From Spirochaetes bacterium RBG_16_49_21 (GTDB lineage Bacteria; Spirochaetota; UBA4802; UBA5550), in assembly GCA_001829495.1 (NCBI GenBank), contig MIBJ01000017.1, positions 27,914 to 83,326 of the forward strand: a DNA stretch of 55,413 bases, given 5' to 3'. Made by a program: the position numbers and the translations under genes. Positions 15,876 through 25,254 of this stretch are shown here, piece by piece. Numbering within the stretch: position 1 is the first letter of the stretch; every line of letters begins with the position of its first letter. The notes under the pieces are model-generated. The model saw only the letters and a program-made list of their open reading frames with translations. It did not search any database and was not told the DNA's origin.

Positions 15876-17267
15876 TCAAGTGATATATTCCTTCAGAGCC
15901 TTGATTTGCGCCGCTACCTCTTTCCGTGAGGTGCTTCCGGCTGAGAGCTTGCGATCCGGACTTTTTTCAGGATCAAGTATCTCGACGATATCCTCGCCGA
16001 ACACGGGGGAAAATTCCCTGAAATCCTCCACTGTAAGGGAAAAAAAATCTATTCCCTTTTCCTCGCAGGAGCGGACGATTCTGCCGACTATCTCGTGCGA
16101 CTCTCTGAAGGGAATCTTTTTCATGGCAAGATAGTCGGCGATGTCGGTCGCGGTGGAAAAGTTTTTAAACACCGCCTGCCGCATCCGATCCGTATTGACG
16201 GCCATGGTCGACAGCATCTCGATCATGCCCGCGAGGCAGAGCTTGATCGTGTCGACCGAATCAAAGAGCCTCTCCTTGTCTTCCTGAAGATCGCGGTTGT
16301 AGGTCATGGGAAGGCCCTTAAGCAGAATGATCACCGCGACAAGGTTGCCGGCAAGCCGCCCCGATTTCCCCCTGATGAGCTCCGCGATATCGGGATTCCG
16401 CTTCTGCGGCATGATGGATGAGCCGGTCGTGACCGAATCGGAAAGCTTCACGAAGCCAAACTCGGACGAAGACCAAAGCACGAGCTCTTCGCAGAAGCGG
16501 GAAAGGCGCACGCCGCAGACCGAGGCGAAATAGAGAAAATCGAGGACAAAATCCCGGTCGCTCACGGCGTCCATGGAATTGGGGATGATCTCCTCAAAGC
16601 CGAGCTCCCGGCGCACAAACTCCCGGTCGGCCGGATAATTGACCCCGGCGCAGGCGCCTGATCCGAGCGGAAGCCCGCCGCACGCCGCTGCTGCCGCCCT
16701 GAGCCTGCCGATGTCGCGCAGCAAGCCCCATGCGTAGGCCAGCAGATGATGGCTGAATCGGACCGGCTGGGCCACCTGCAGGTGGGTATAGCCGGGCATG
16801 ATGATGTCCATACTCTTTTCAGCACTATCGACAATGACGCGCACAAGCTTGACGAGCAGCTCATGGACGGCGCCGGATTCCTGCTTTAAATACAACCGCA
16901 TGTCCAGCGCCACCTGGTCGTTCCGCGATCGGGCCGTATGCAGCTTCTTGCCCGCCTCTCCTATCCGCCGGGTAAGCTCGGCCTCGATATTCATATGGAT
17001 ATCCTCAAAGGCTTCCGAAAAGCTGAAGCTGCCCGCTTTTATCTCTTCCTCGATCCCGGATAATCCTTTGATTATGAGGGCGAGCTCCTGGTCGGAAAGT
17101 ATTCCGATCCGGTTGAGCATTTTAGCATGCGCACGGGAGCCGCGGATATCGTGATGATACAATCTGGAGTCAAAATGAAGCGAAGAGGATATTTTCGCAG
17201 CCACATCGGACAGATCGCCGGAAAACCTGCCGGCCCGCGGCTTTTTCTTTTTCTTTTCATTGTCCAT
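15876..17267 (-). CDS. argH: Argininosuccinate lyase
   Basis: The 463-residue fumarase-superfamily enzyme splits argininosuccinate into arginine and fumarate. Visible motifs are HTARSRNDQVALDMRLYL, GYTHLQVAQPVRFSHH and the signature GSSIMPQKRNPD near residue 280. I chose the ATG at 17267, giving MDNEKKKKK before the conserved RAGRFSG. A GTG-type upstream frame to 17306 has no family support. The start lies 1 base after the stop codon of a short nucleotidyltransferase-like frame, so translation may be coupled to it. The other arginine genes are not in the window. Confidence 0.93.
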   Translation of the reverse strand: MDNEKKKKKPRAGRFSGDLSDVAAKISSSLHFDSRLYHHDIRGSRAHAKMLNRIGILSDQELALIIKGLSGIEEEIKAGSFSFSEAFEDIHMNIEAELTRRIGEAGKKLHTARSRNDQVALDMRLYLKQESGAVHELLVKLVRVIVDSAEKSMDIIMPGYTHLQVAQPVRFSHHLLAYAWGLLRDIGRLRAAAAACGGLPLGSGACAGVNYPADREFVRRELGFEEIIPNSMDAVSDRDFVLDFLYFASVCGVRLSRFCEELVLWSSSEFGFVKLSDSVTTGSSIMPQKRNPDIAELIRGKSGRLAGNLVAVIILLKGLPMTYNRDLQEDKERLFDSVDTIKLCLAGMIEMLSTMAVNTDRMRQAVFKNFSTATDIADYLAMKKIPFRESHEIVGRIVRSCEEKGIDFFSLTVEDFREFSPVFGEDIVEILDPEKSPDRKLSAGSTSRKEVAAQIKALKEYIT

Positions 17268-17268
17268 G

Positions 17269-17403
17269 TTAAATTCCCGGCTCTTTGAGCCTCTTCTTAA
17301 TTTCATTAAGCACTTTCAGGTCTTCCCGGTCCTTCGGCCGTGCGGCGGCTTCTTTCATCTTGATTAAATCATCAAGGCACGCGAAGAGCGATGTCAAGAT
17401 CAT
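17269..17403 (-). pseudogene. C-terminal fragment of a nucleotidyltransferase-like gene
   Basis: The 44 residues contain LDDLIKMKEAAARPKDREDL, the familiar C-terminal tail of MNT/AbiEii-type nucleotidyltransferases (usually SLDDLIxMKEAAGRPKDxxDL). The frame stays open upstream to about 17460 but without the catalytic GS motif. There is no ribosome site before the ATG, so I regard it as a remnant. Its stop codon is 1 base before the argH ATG. Translating a functional full-length homologue and aligning it would settle the extent. Confidence 0.55.
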
Positions 17404-17455
17404 TTTATATGAAAATGACCCGGCACGAATGAGATACGCGCCGGAAGTTGTCCAA

Positions 17456-18457
17456 CTACCTATTGGAGATCTTGCTCAGAAGCAGGGCGATGTATTTATC
17501 CAGGCTTTCGAGTGTAGGAAGGATCTCGTATTCGAGCGTATCCGATAAGCTGATAATATCGTTATTTTCCATGACCGTGATGACTTCATGAAGCAGGTCC
17601 CGCATCTCCCGGTTCTTTTTCTCAAGGGTCACCCCGTCAACCTCCACCTCGGAGAGCTCAATGCGGAACATCGGCACAATCTGATAACAGGTCCGGGTGT
17701 AGAGGTATATGAAATCCACAAAATTTTTAAGCCGCTCCGACCCTTCGGCGTCCTTGCCGGTCTGGTAGGCAATCGCGGCTGAGCGTATGTTTTCAAGCTG
17801 ATCGGGGAGCTCGTCCCCGGTCTTGGCCAGGGATGCAACCAGGACATCCGGAGAATCAATGCTCTGGATTATGAGCGATCTCATTGCGTCGCTTAGCAGA
17901 AAAATCTTAAAAATATATTTGATATCTGAAAATATCTCCCGGTGTGCGGCGAGGAATTCGGGCGGTACCGCGTCTCCCTCGAATTCCCGGAGCGAATCCC
18001 TGAATTTCCCGGCGGCATGCATATAATACGAAACATCATGATCCTTGTGCTTAACACTGCCGTTATCCAGTCCCAACAGTCCGATGGTCTTGGAGAGCAC
18101 TTCCAGAAGCCAGGTAACGCCGGAGAGCATATTAGCGGCGTCATTCCCGCTGCATTCTCCTGAATCCGCAACCTGCTTTATGAAAGCGATCACTCTGTCG
18201 CAGTACCGGGAAGCCTCGTCGATCGAGGAGAACACGATGTCTGCCTTGGACTGCACGATGCAGTTTACGATCTCAATCTCATCGAGCGTGACATCCGGCA
18301 GCTTGTCAATCGCATACCGGTCTTCGTCAATGTATAGTTCGTAGAATATAAGATCCCGCTCCCGGCTCCAATCCGATATTGAATCGACGATATCTGAGAT
18401 ATTTCCCCCTCCCCCTAATTCAAAATCCACTGGACAATCGTTGATCATGACTTGCAC
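17456..18457 (-). CDS. Hypothetical protein encoded after fliD
   Basis: The 333-residue protein is predicted to be acidic and largely helical, without signal peptide or membrane segment. The N-terminal 60 residues look like a separate small domain (VDFELGGGGNISDIVDSISD), followed by long helical bundles. I do not recognise a family. AAGAGG lies 6 bases before the GTG at 18457, which supports that start over the ATG three codons later. Its position directly after fliD in a flagellar block suggests a cytoplasmic flagellar accessory role, perhaps as a chaperone, but this rests on context only. Confidence 0.75.
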   Translation of the reverse strand: MQVMINDCPVDFELGGGGNISDIVDSISDWSRERDLIFYELYIDEDRYAIDKLPDVTLDEIEIVNCIVQSKADIVFSSIDEASRYCDRVIAFIKQVADSGECSGNDAANMLSGVTWLLEVLSKTIGLLGLDNGSVKHKDHDVSYYMHAAGKFRDSLREFEGDAVPPEFLAAHREIFSDIKYIFKIFLLSDAMRSLIIQSIDSPDVLVASLAKTGDELPDQLENIRSAAIAYQTGKDAEGSERLKNFVDFIYLYTRTCYQIVPMFRIELSEVEVDGVTLEKKNREMRDLLHEVITVMENNDIISLSDTLEYEILPTLESLDKYIALLLSKISNR

Positions 18458-18562
18458 GGCGCACCTCTTCTCATCGTATAGTAATATTCTGTATTTTTTG
18501 CGTCTCTTGCATAAATTGCGTCATCCTTTGGGTTGCGGGCAAAGACCGCATTATGAGATGAA

Positions 18563-20605
18563 TTATTTTTCATTCTTATTTGACTCCGCATTGTTGCCTG
18601 AAAAGCCTTCCAGCTGGTATTTCATCCACTGCTTCTTGGCGTTGGATTCCGAGATCGCCCGCTCCATCTGGCCGAACTTGAACTTGAGCTTCTCCTCATA
18701 TTTTTTCAAATGATCTTCTTTCTGCTTTATGGTCTCATCAGTGAGTTTTATGGAGTTATCCTCAAGATCGATCCGTGACGCAATGATGTTCTTCCCCGGC
18801 GCCATGTACGGTTTCAGCACATACACCACTTTATATGCCGCGCCGTTGTCGGTCTTGTTATCGCCGTCGGTATCGGAGCCGAAGAACAGGGCCACGCCCT
18901 CGGGATTTTCCCTGATGGATTTTTTAAGCAGGTTCTCGTCAATGATGAGCTTACCTGATTTTATCGTATCCCATTCCGCGTTGAGGGCGCCGGTTGACAC
19001 GCCCATCTGCGCGAAAACCTTGATCGGCTTCTCGGCCCTGCTGGGATAGGCGCTGTTTATCGTTGTCTTCAGTAAGCTCTCAAGCCGCAGCAAGCTTATA
19101 TCCCCCATGAAAAGTCCGGATTGGGAGAGGGTTTTCGTAAAATCACCCGGCTTCTCCGCCTTTGCCGCCCTTGTCAGCTCCCGGTGATAGTCCAGGTATT
19201 TATTATAAACCTCGACAAATTTCTTTATCTTCTCTAAAGCAATGTCAATATTGTGGTCAATAGTGAGATCAACCTCATGCTGCGACGGGCGTTTCAAATT
19301 CAGGGTAACCCCTTTAATGATGTCGTTCAGTCCGTCATTCCGATCCCTCGTGACCTCGATTCCGTCGACAACCACCTTTGCATCCTGAGGCCTGAATATC
19401 GTGTTTTTAAGAGCAAGCAAGCCCTTCTGATCCACCGGGGTCGCCAGCCGTGCATTTGAAAAATCAACGACTCCCCGGTTGCAGTAGAATATTATTTTAT
19501 TAATCACGCCGTTTTTGAAATCCTTGCCCGCGGCAATAGTCTGCCTCCCTGGTGCGTTTGTATCGATCGGATATATTATTTCGACGCGCTTCCCCTCTTT
19601 GACGCCGATTATTCCCACCCCCATCAGGCTGTCGTAGTTCCTCTTCTCTTCACTCTTCAGGGGCTTGCGGGTGCGGCTGACGTTGTATCCCTCGAGAATA
19701 ATGCCTTTGATGTTGACCCTCTCTCGCGGGCCTATCGTGAGGCTGCGCGGCACGGCGCTTTCTTCATCTTCCGATCGATCCCGATACCGCACGTCGAATT
19801 CCAGATTCATGTCGTCTTTCACCGCGACCTCGACCGGAAGGGAATACTCGCGCCACAGCAGACCCTTGATAGTCACGGTTTTACCGTCCGGTGATACCGA
19901 TATGTTCCCGTCCCCGGCCTCCACCCTCACGGTGCCGACATACGAACCGAAATATTTCGAATCAAACGGCAAAGCCACTTCGCTCTTTGCGCCGCCTTTC
20001 TCTCCATCCACCAGGCCGATCTTCTTAAGAAGATCCATGCCGCCGGAAATTTTTATCTCGCCCTTTTCGCCGCTCCTCTTGGACTGAATGGTCAGGATAT
20101 AGGTATCTCCCGATTTTTTTATGTATGACGACGAGACCAGCTCGGAGGCGGCGGCGTCGATCTCTTCTTTCAGGTTTTTCAGCTTGCCGCCCTTGAAATT
20201 AACAACCGCTTTTTCGCCGTTCACCTCGATGGTAAATCTTCCTGAAGGAAGGATGTCGCCCTCCGTCACAGGGTCTGAAGATACGGTATGGCCGGTGGCA
20301 GTCTGTATGACCTTTATCTTTCTTACGCCTTCCTCCGCATTCCTGCCGGCCTTCGCCTCAAGAACCGAGGTATCGGACGAGGCCGCGTTCTTGTTGTTGT
20401 ATGCCGCTTTCAAACCGTACAACTCCTTGGCGGCGGAGTTTATATCCTCCAGCATCCTGCCCAGATTCTTCAAGCTGTCCTTGCGGATATTGAGATTCTT
20501 CTTGCGTATTTCAAGCTGCTTGATCGGCCGTGATTCCACCTCGACGAGCTTTTGAACCAAGCCGTCCGAATCTATTCCCGACAATCCGCTTATTGAAATT
20601 GGCAT
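18563..20605 (-). CDS. fliD: Flagellar filament capping protein FliD
   Basis: The 680-residue protein has the FliD N-terminal domain (starting MPISISGLSGIDSDGLV, then KLVEVESRPI and a long helix) and a FliD C-terminal domain (about 430-680) with VEVYNKYLDYHRELT, GALNAEW and a helical tail ending in MKYQLEG. FliD caps the growing filament and folds flagellin at its tip. It is in the long range for the family; residues 120-400 hold an insertion-rich middle. I chose the ATG at 20605 because GGGAGG precedes it and the conserved MPISISGLSG begins there. Upstream frame to 20641 lacks both. FlaG and FlaB genes lie upstream on the same strand. Confidence 0.93.
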   Translation of the reverse strand: MPISISGLSGIDSDGLVQKLVEVESRPIKQLEIRKKNLNIRKDSLKNLGRMLEDINSAAKELYGLKAAYNNKNAASSDTSVLEAKAGRNAEEGVRKIKVIQTATGHTVSSDPVTEGDILPSGRFTIEVNGEKAVVNFKGGKLKNLKEEIDAAASELVSSSYIKKSGDTYILTIQSKRSGEKGEIKISGGMDLLKKIGLVDGEKGGAKSEVALPFDSKYFGSYVGTVRVEAGDGNISVSPDGKTVTIKGLLWREYSLPVEVAVKDDMNLEFDVRYRDRSEDEESAVPRSLTIGPRERVNIKGIILEGYNVSRTRKPLKSEEKRNYDSLMGVGIIGVKEGKRVEIIYPIDTNAPGRQTIAAGKDFKNGVINKIIFYCNRGVVDFSNARLATPVDQKGLLALKNTIFRPQDAKVVVDGIEVTRDRNDGLNDIIKGVTLNLKRPSQHEVDLTIDHNIDIALEKIKKFVEVYNKYLDYHRELTRAAKAEKPGDFTKTLSQSGLFMGDISLLRLESLLKTTINSAYPSRAEKPIKVFAQMGVSTGALNAEWDTIKSGKLIIDENLLKKSIRENPEGVALFFGSDTDGDNKTDNGAAYKVVYVLKPYMAPGKNIIASRIDLEDNSIKLTDETIKQKEDHLKKYEEKLKFKFGQMERAISESNAKKQWMKYQLEGFSGNNAESNKNEK

Positions 20606-20880
20606 GCTCAAGCCCTCCCGTGCGTTCGTAAGGATCAGCAAAGAATAAGATAAATATCCCTGATCATATTAATCGACATAATCTTGAAATTTTATTAGAT
20701 CATTTTAAAATGATAATTATTAATTTATTGAATGTTTAAATTTTAGGATTTTCTGAATAATTCCAATGATCTAAAAAAAACGGGCGGGATTTTTTTACAA
20801 GGCCATAAAATATCCTTCAGGGCATATCTGCCCCTTCCATAAAAATGGCGATTCAATCACCTCATGCACTGACGGAGAAG

Positions 20881-21234
20881 CTACCGGGACTCGTCAACAA
20901 GCATGCCCAGGAAATCCTGAATATGTTCAAGGAGCTTTATGGCATCCTTGGGCGGTATTTCCCGGATTACTTCATTCGTATCTGAATTTACTATCCGTAC
21001 AATTATCCTTTTAGTTTTTTCGTGGAACGAAAATGAAAGCCGCTCATGCATTTCACGCACGCCTTGATTTAATTTTTCAATTAAATCCGACATTTCCTCC
21101 CTGCTGTATTCATGAGGAATATTCGGAGCCTGAGGCTGCACGGGGTTCTTCTGTTCCGCCCCCGCCGCATCAGGCCTTTTGGTGTAACGGCTGACATTAT
21201 CGATCGGTTCGAAATTTACGCCCTTAATGTTCAT
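20881..21234 (-). CDS. flaG: FlaG-family flagellar protein
   Basis: The 117-residue protein has a variable, Pro-rich N-terminus (1-45) and a conserved C-terminal domain: LSFSFHEKTKRIIVRIVN, then EVIREIPPKDAIKLLEHI, the FlaG signature. FlaG proteins affect filament length. GGAGG lies 7 bases before the ATG. It sits between flaB and fliD, the usual place. The gap to fliD (276 bases) is AT-rich and shows no gene. Confidence 0.92.
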   Translation of the reverse strand: MNIKGVNFEPIDNVSRYTKRPDAAGAEQKNPVQPQAPNIPHEYSREEMSDLIEKLNQGVREMHERLSFSFHEKTKRIIVRIVNSDTNEVIREIPPKDAIKLLEHIQDFLGMLVDESR

Positions 21235-21280
21235 CGGATAACCTCCATGTTCTTTAGATCAAATCTCTCTACCTCCCTTT

Positions 21281-21349
21281 AAAAAGACGGCCCCTCCCCG
21301 GCGGGCTGTTTTAGTATCTATCCTCCCGCCGGGGAGGGACGAGGCCGTC
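21281..21349 (-). terminator. Rho-independent terminator after the first flaB gene
   Basis: On the minus strand a 13-base-pair stem (CCTCCCCGGCGGG with its complement) plus a 7-base-pair extension closes a loop of about 20 bases and runs into TTTTTAAA. It lies 36 bases after the flagellin stop and before flaG, so it should separate abundant flagellin mRNA from the flaG-fliD genes. Confidence 0.75.
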
Positions 21350-21384
21350 CGCACTGCAGGGACGCCCCGTATAAAAGGGGATTC

Positions 21385-22230
21385 TCATTCAAAAAGCCTC
21401 AACAGATGCTTCGGCTTCGTATTGGCCTGAGCCAGCATTGCCGCGCTCGTCTGAAAGAGAATCTGGTCCTTGGTGAATTCAACGATCTCAACGGCCATAT
21501 CAGCGTCCCTGATCCGGGAATCAGCGGCCATCAAATTCTCATACGTCTGCGTAATGGATCGTATCGTGTTCTCCATCCTGTTGTAATACGCGCCTAGTTC
21601 GGCCCTTTGTCGGTTCAGCCGGTCAAGGCCCGAATCGACATACCCTATCATCGCGTTTGCACCCGCAACAGAGGAGATAGTCCGCCTCCTATTAGCCTCA
21701 TTTACCAGGTTGAAGGCCTTTGAGCTGACGGTTGCGATATAAACCTGTATGCGCTCATTTTGATTGGCGCCAACATGAAAGAACATGCTGCCGGTTTTGC
21801 TCTTTCGGGCAAAATTTCCCCGGAGCATCTTCATCCTGTTGAATTCCGCAGAATTACCGATACGGTCGACTTCATCGACAAGCTGCGATATCTCAGCCTG
21901 AATCTGAACCCGGTCGCCTGCGGAATAAATTCCATTCGCCGACTGTACCGCTAAAACCCTGACTCGCTGCAGGATGCCTGAAAGCTGCTGATACGAGCCT
22001 TCCGCGACCTGAATGAAAGAAAGCCCGTTCTGGGCGTTCTTTTCCGCCTGAATCAGACCGCCGATCTGGGTACGCATCTTTTCAGATACCGCCAGACCCG
22101 AGGCGTCGTCTCCGGCTCGAACGATCTGCTCGCCGGATGCAAGTCTTTCCAGAGACTTGTCCATCCGGCTGCCGACCTCGGACAACTGCCTGCTCGCGAA
22201 TACGGCGCTCATGTTGTGATTGATTCTCAT
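21385..22230 (-). CDS. flaB: FlaB-type flagellin, copy 1
   Basis: The 281-residue flagellin consists of only the conserved N-terminal ([38 protein letters not shown]) and C-terminal (DADMAVEIVEFTKDQILF; AMLAQAN) helical domains, with a short middle (about 135-185). This matches spirochaete FlaB core proteins of the periplasmic filament. GGGAGG lies just before the ATG. The C-terminus reads TKPKHLLRLFE instead of the usual GQSVLKLL form seen in the second copy. It is followed by a strong terminator. Confidence 0.93.
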   Translation of the reverse strand: MRINHNMSAVFASRQLSEVGSRMDKSLERLASGEQIVRAGDDASGLAVSEKMRTQIGGLIQAEKNAQNGLSFIQVAEGSYQQLSGILQRVRVLAVQSANGIYSAGDRVQIQAEISQLVDEVDRIGNSAEFNRMKMLRGNFARKSKTGSMFFHVGANQNERIQVYIATVSSKAFNLVNEANRRRTISSVAGANAMIGYVDSGLDRLNRQRAELGAYYNRMENTIRSITQTYENLMAADSRIRDADMAVEIVEFTKDQILFQTSAAMLAQANTKPKHLLRLFE

Positions 22231-22540
22231 GTGTTCCCTCCCTAGCTGTGATCTGACCCGCTCGTTGCGTCTGTCTGCGGCTCAGGTTTTTCAGCCGCGC
22301 CTTCATGGCGCGTCCGGAACTGCACCCGCAGCTCGAAGGTTTTCTCCTTTTTGTGCAGCCACAACTGCCCATAATCATGACAGCACCGGCTCCGGAATCT
22401 CCGGCAGCCGGTGATGCCCTCCCCGCATTACAAGCTGCCGGAGCAGCCTGGTGCAGGACAGTCGTGACGCACGGAGGGATGAGAATCGTGCTGAATTTTC
22501 AAAGAACCGTTCTTTACTCTCGAGATTCTGATCGGTAGTT
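22231..22540. other. Intergenic region between the two flaB genes
   Basis: This 310-base gap has no credible gene. It must contain the leader of copy 1 and the 3' end of the copy 2 transcript. Several stems are possible, such as CACCGGCT with AGCCGGTG near 22385-22412. I see no T-run after any of them and no clear promoter, so the two flagellins might be read together. Confidence 0.5.
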
Positions 22541-23392
22541 TTACGTACCGAGCAGTTTTAATACTGACTGACCCAGGATATTGGCCTGCGCAAGCATGGC
22601 TGAACCGGAATGCACGAGGATCTGGTTTTTTGAAAACTCGACCAATTCCTCCGCCATATCAACGTCCCGAATCCTGGACTCGGACGCCTGCACGTTCTCA
22701 TAGGCGTTCATAAGCCCCTTGGCGGTGAATTCGAGCCTGTTGTAATATGCTCCGAGATCAGACCGCTGTTTGGACAGCTTCTGCAGTGCGGCATCCATAA
22801 TCCCAATCGTGTCATTGGCGCCGCCCGGTGCGGAGAGGGACACCGCGACTTTGCCCGGGGCACTCTTGAATTTGAATGCCTGCGCAGTCATGGTGCCGAT
22901 GTACACCCGCACACGCTGGTCCTTATTCGGTCCGACCTGGAACCACATGCTCGCCTTGGGATTGGTCTTGGCATACGCGCCGGTCAATATTTTGAATCTG
23001 TTGAACTCTGCCTGTGATGCAATCCGGTCAACCTCGTCGACCAGTGACGACACCTCGACCTGGATGAGCTGCCGGTCCTCGTTCGCGTAAATCCCGTTTG
23101 CAGCCTGTACCGCGAGAACCCTGATCCGCTGGATGATCGAAGCAGTCTGGTTCAAATAACCCTCTGCGGTCTGCACAAAAGACATGCCGTCTTCAGTGTT
23201 CCGCTCAGCCTGCCTGAGTCCCTGGATCTGGGTTCTCATCTTTTCAGATACAGCCAAACCCGAAGCATCGTCGCCGGCCTTGTTGATCCTCAAGCCGGAT
23301 GAGAGCTTTTCCATGTTGGACCGGATGTCCCACTCCTTGAACTTGAGGTTCCGATTGGCATCAATGGCAGTAATGTTGTGATTGATTATCAT
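22541..23392 (-). CDS. flaB: FlaB-type flagellin, copy 2
   Basis: The 283-residue flagellin has the same layout as copy 1: [37 protein letters not shown], a short middle around 135-190 and a C-terminal [18 protein letters not shown] with [15 protein letters not shown]. The ends are closer to the family consensus than copy 1. AAAGGAGTG lies before the ATG. It is first in the flagellar run and has a long leader upstream. Spirochaetes commonly carry several FlaB proteins that mix in the filament core. Confidence 0.94.
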   Translation of the reverse strand: MIINHNITAIDANRNLKFKEWDIRSNMEKLSSGLRINKAGDDASGLAVSEKMRTQIQGLRQAERNTEDGMSFVQTAEGYLNQTASIIQRIRVLAVQAANGIYANEDRQLIQVEVSSLVDEVDRIASQAEFNRFKILTGAYAKTNPKASMWFQVGPNKDQRVRVYIGTMTAQAFKFKSAPGKVAVSLSAPGGANDTIGIMDAALQKLSKQRSDLGAYYNRLEFTAKGLMNAYENVQASESRIRDVDMAEELVEFSKNQILVHSGSAMLAQANILGQSVLKLLGT

Positions 23393-23886
23393 TTTACACT
23401 CCTTTGTGAAAATTTTCTGGCTTCCTTGCCATCCGGATTCCGGGGGCAGCCGGAATCGAATGATTTCAACCAGTTAGGGCTGATGCCTTATGCAACAGCC
23501 GGGATAAGAGTTATTCCAGGCTTGCATCTGGGCTCACGCAAGACTAGAATACTCCTTTTACAAGAATAGTCTCCCATTAGAAATATGTTTTCAAAGATCT
23601 CTGAGAGTAAAGAGGGACTTTTATCCCTACTCGAATTTTCGCCACCTTTGGTTGAGACATTGAGGGTTACTATCGGATATTATAGGAGGTTATATGTGTT
23701 TATTGAAAAATATAGAATAAATTTGGCAGAATTTATCTGGTAGGCAATTTTTTCGCAAAAATTTTAGTTTTTAGTATTTTTGGGGCAATATTAAAATTAT
23801 ATATATATTAATTAATATAATTATTGCGCAGTTACTTACAATTATTCATTTTCAATCAAAGCTGTATCTGCAAGAATATAAAATTT
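23393..23886 (-). promoter_or_regulatory. Long leader and candidate promoter of flaB copy 2
   Basis: This 494-base gap holds no gene. On the minus strand TATAAT occurs (plus-strand 23679-23684), immediately followed by CCGATAGT (23669-23676), which resembles the -10 element of sigma-28 promoters (GCCGATAA). No convincing TAAA box lies 15 bases upstream. If either is used, the leader would be about 270 bases; it contains several possible stems, including GATTCCGG with CCGGAATC near 23433-23456. The part nearest 23886 is very AT-rich. Confidence 0.4.
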
Positions 23887-25080
23887 TTATCGATTAATGA
23901 CTTTAGCCAGCTTATTCAGATTTTTTTCTAAAATCTGTCCGATCACGACATTCTTTCCGCTTCCCCCGGCAATAAAATGAACTATTTTCATAATACCGTC
24001 AACCTCGCTTCTAACATTGTCATAACAGCGATGCTCCATTTTCGACAGCTCTATCAGCTGTTCCTCATGATTGGCATGGGCGTCGATTTTCTTTATTATG
24101 TCATAGTTCATCTTGTCAAGGCTTTCAATCATGCCGGAGGCAAGCTTAAAGAGAACATCCAGGTCGCCGAACAGGCGGCGCGAATCCTCGGTTACTGCCG
24201 ATCCGGGCTGGCACGGATCAGATATTTCCCTTGTCTTATCAAAGTCGAATACCTCCAGGGAAAGGATCACTGAAAGTTGAGCGAGATTTTCAAGGTTATT
24301 CCGGTAAAGGGCGTCTTTCGCATCAATGAGGCTTTTAATTGAGCAGATATCATGATACAGCTCATTAACTTTTCGATACACGTCGTCCGCGGCATCCATG
24401 CGGGAGGACAGATTGGCGAACAGTATCTCTTCGTCCCTCAGCTCGTTTCTGATTTCGTCCAAAAGCCTTCCAACTCCCTCCTGATCCATTATCTCGACGA
24501 TTCCGGCGGCCCTGAGGAGAAAATCATCCAGAGCGTCCCTCTGTTTCGTGTTATTATCGTACTCCTTTAAATCCGAGTCGACCAGTGCGAGGATATTCCT
24601 CAGCAGACCTGAAAATTCCTCCACCTGTTCGGTCAACTGTTCCCGGCGTTTGATCAGCCGGCTATCCAGGAGGATCATTTCATTATTTCTTTCAAGAATA
24701 AGCTGGATGAAAGACAGGGCTTTTTGCATGGACTCAGACAGCAGGAGGATTTTATACATCAGCCGCTTCTCAGCCTTTTGATCAATCAGCTCAAGGGTTC
24801 GTAAACTATTGATGGTTTCCTTCTGTTGATCAATATTGATGCTCATGAGCGAGCAGGCATTCTGTATCGCGGAAAACTGCCCGCCCAGAGACCGGGTCTC
24901 CGATAACGCCAGTTCGCTGTTCCGGGCCATCGTGATGCCGAGATCGAAGGATAGGCTGATGAATTCATTTATCTTGATCGCGCTGGCGGCCCTTTTGGAG
25001 ATGGCCTTATTGATCTCGCCCGCAAAGAAAAAGAATCTTCTCATGTCTTCGATGAGGGATGCAATCACCTTCTGATCCAT
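23887..25080 (-). CDS. Hypothetical coiled-coil protein beside the flagellins
   Basis: The 397-residue protein is almost wholly helical, with heptad-like stretches around 60-180 and 190-290, and no signal peptide or membrane segment. I do not recognise a domain; the bundle-like character loosely resembles chemotaxis or flagellar coiled-coil proteins. I chose the ATG at 25080, with GGAGTG upstream, over TTG at 25086. It lies upstream of flaB copy 2 on the same strand but 494 bases away, so it probably has its own transcript. Confidence 0.7.
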   Translation of the reverse strand: MDQKVIASLIEDMRRFFFFAGEINKAISKRAASAIKINEFISLSFDLGITMARNSELALSETRSLGGQFSAIQNACSLMSINIDQQKETINSLRTLELIDQKAEKRLMYKILLLSESMQKALSFIQLILERNNEMILLDSRLIKRREQLTEQVEEFSGLLRNILALVDSDLKEYDNNTKQRDALDDFLLRAAGIVEIMDQEGVGRLLDEIRNELRDEEILFANLSSRMDAADDVYRKVNELYHDICSIKSLIDAKDALYRNNLENLAQLSVILSLEVFDFDKTREISDPCQPGSAVTEDSRRLFGDLDVLFKLASGMIESLDKMNYDIIKKIDAHANHEEQLIELSKMEHRCYDNVRSEVDGIMKIVHFIAGGSGKNVVIGQILEKNLNKLAKVINR

Positions 25081-25254
25081 TCCCAATCACTCCGCATCAT
25101 TATGGAATTATTTGTATATCATCAAGTCCCGGAAGTCAATTCATTATTTTGCGCCGAGGCGGGGACCTCAAACCGGGGAAAAGGGATTGACGAAGAGCAT
25201 CCGATGAGGCTTACTAGCCAAACCATAACACTCAGGTATACTACCGAGGTAGCC

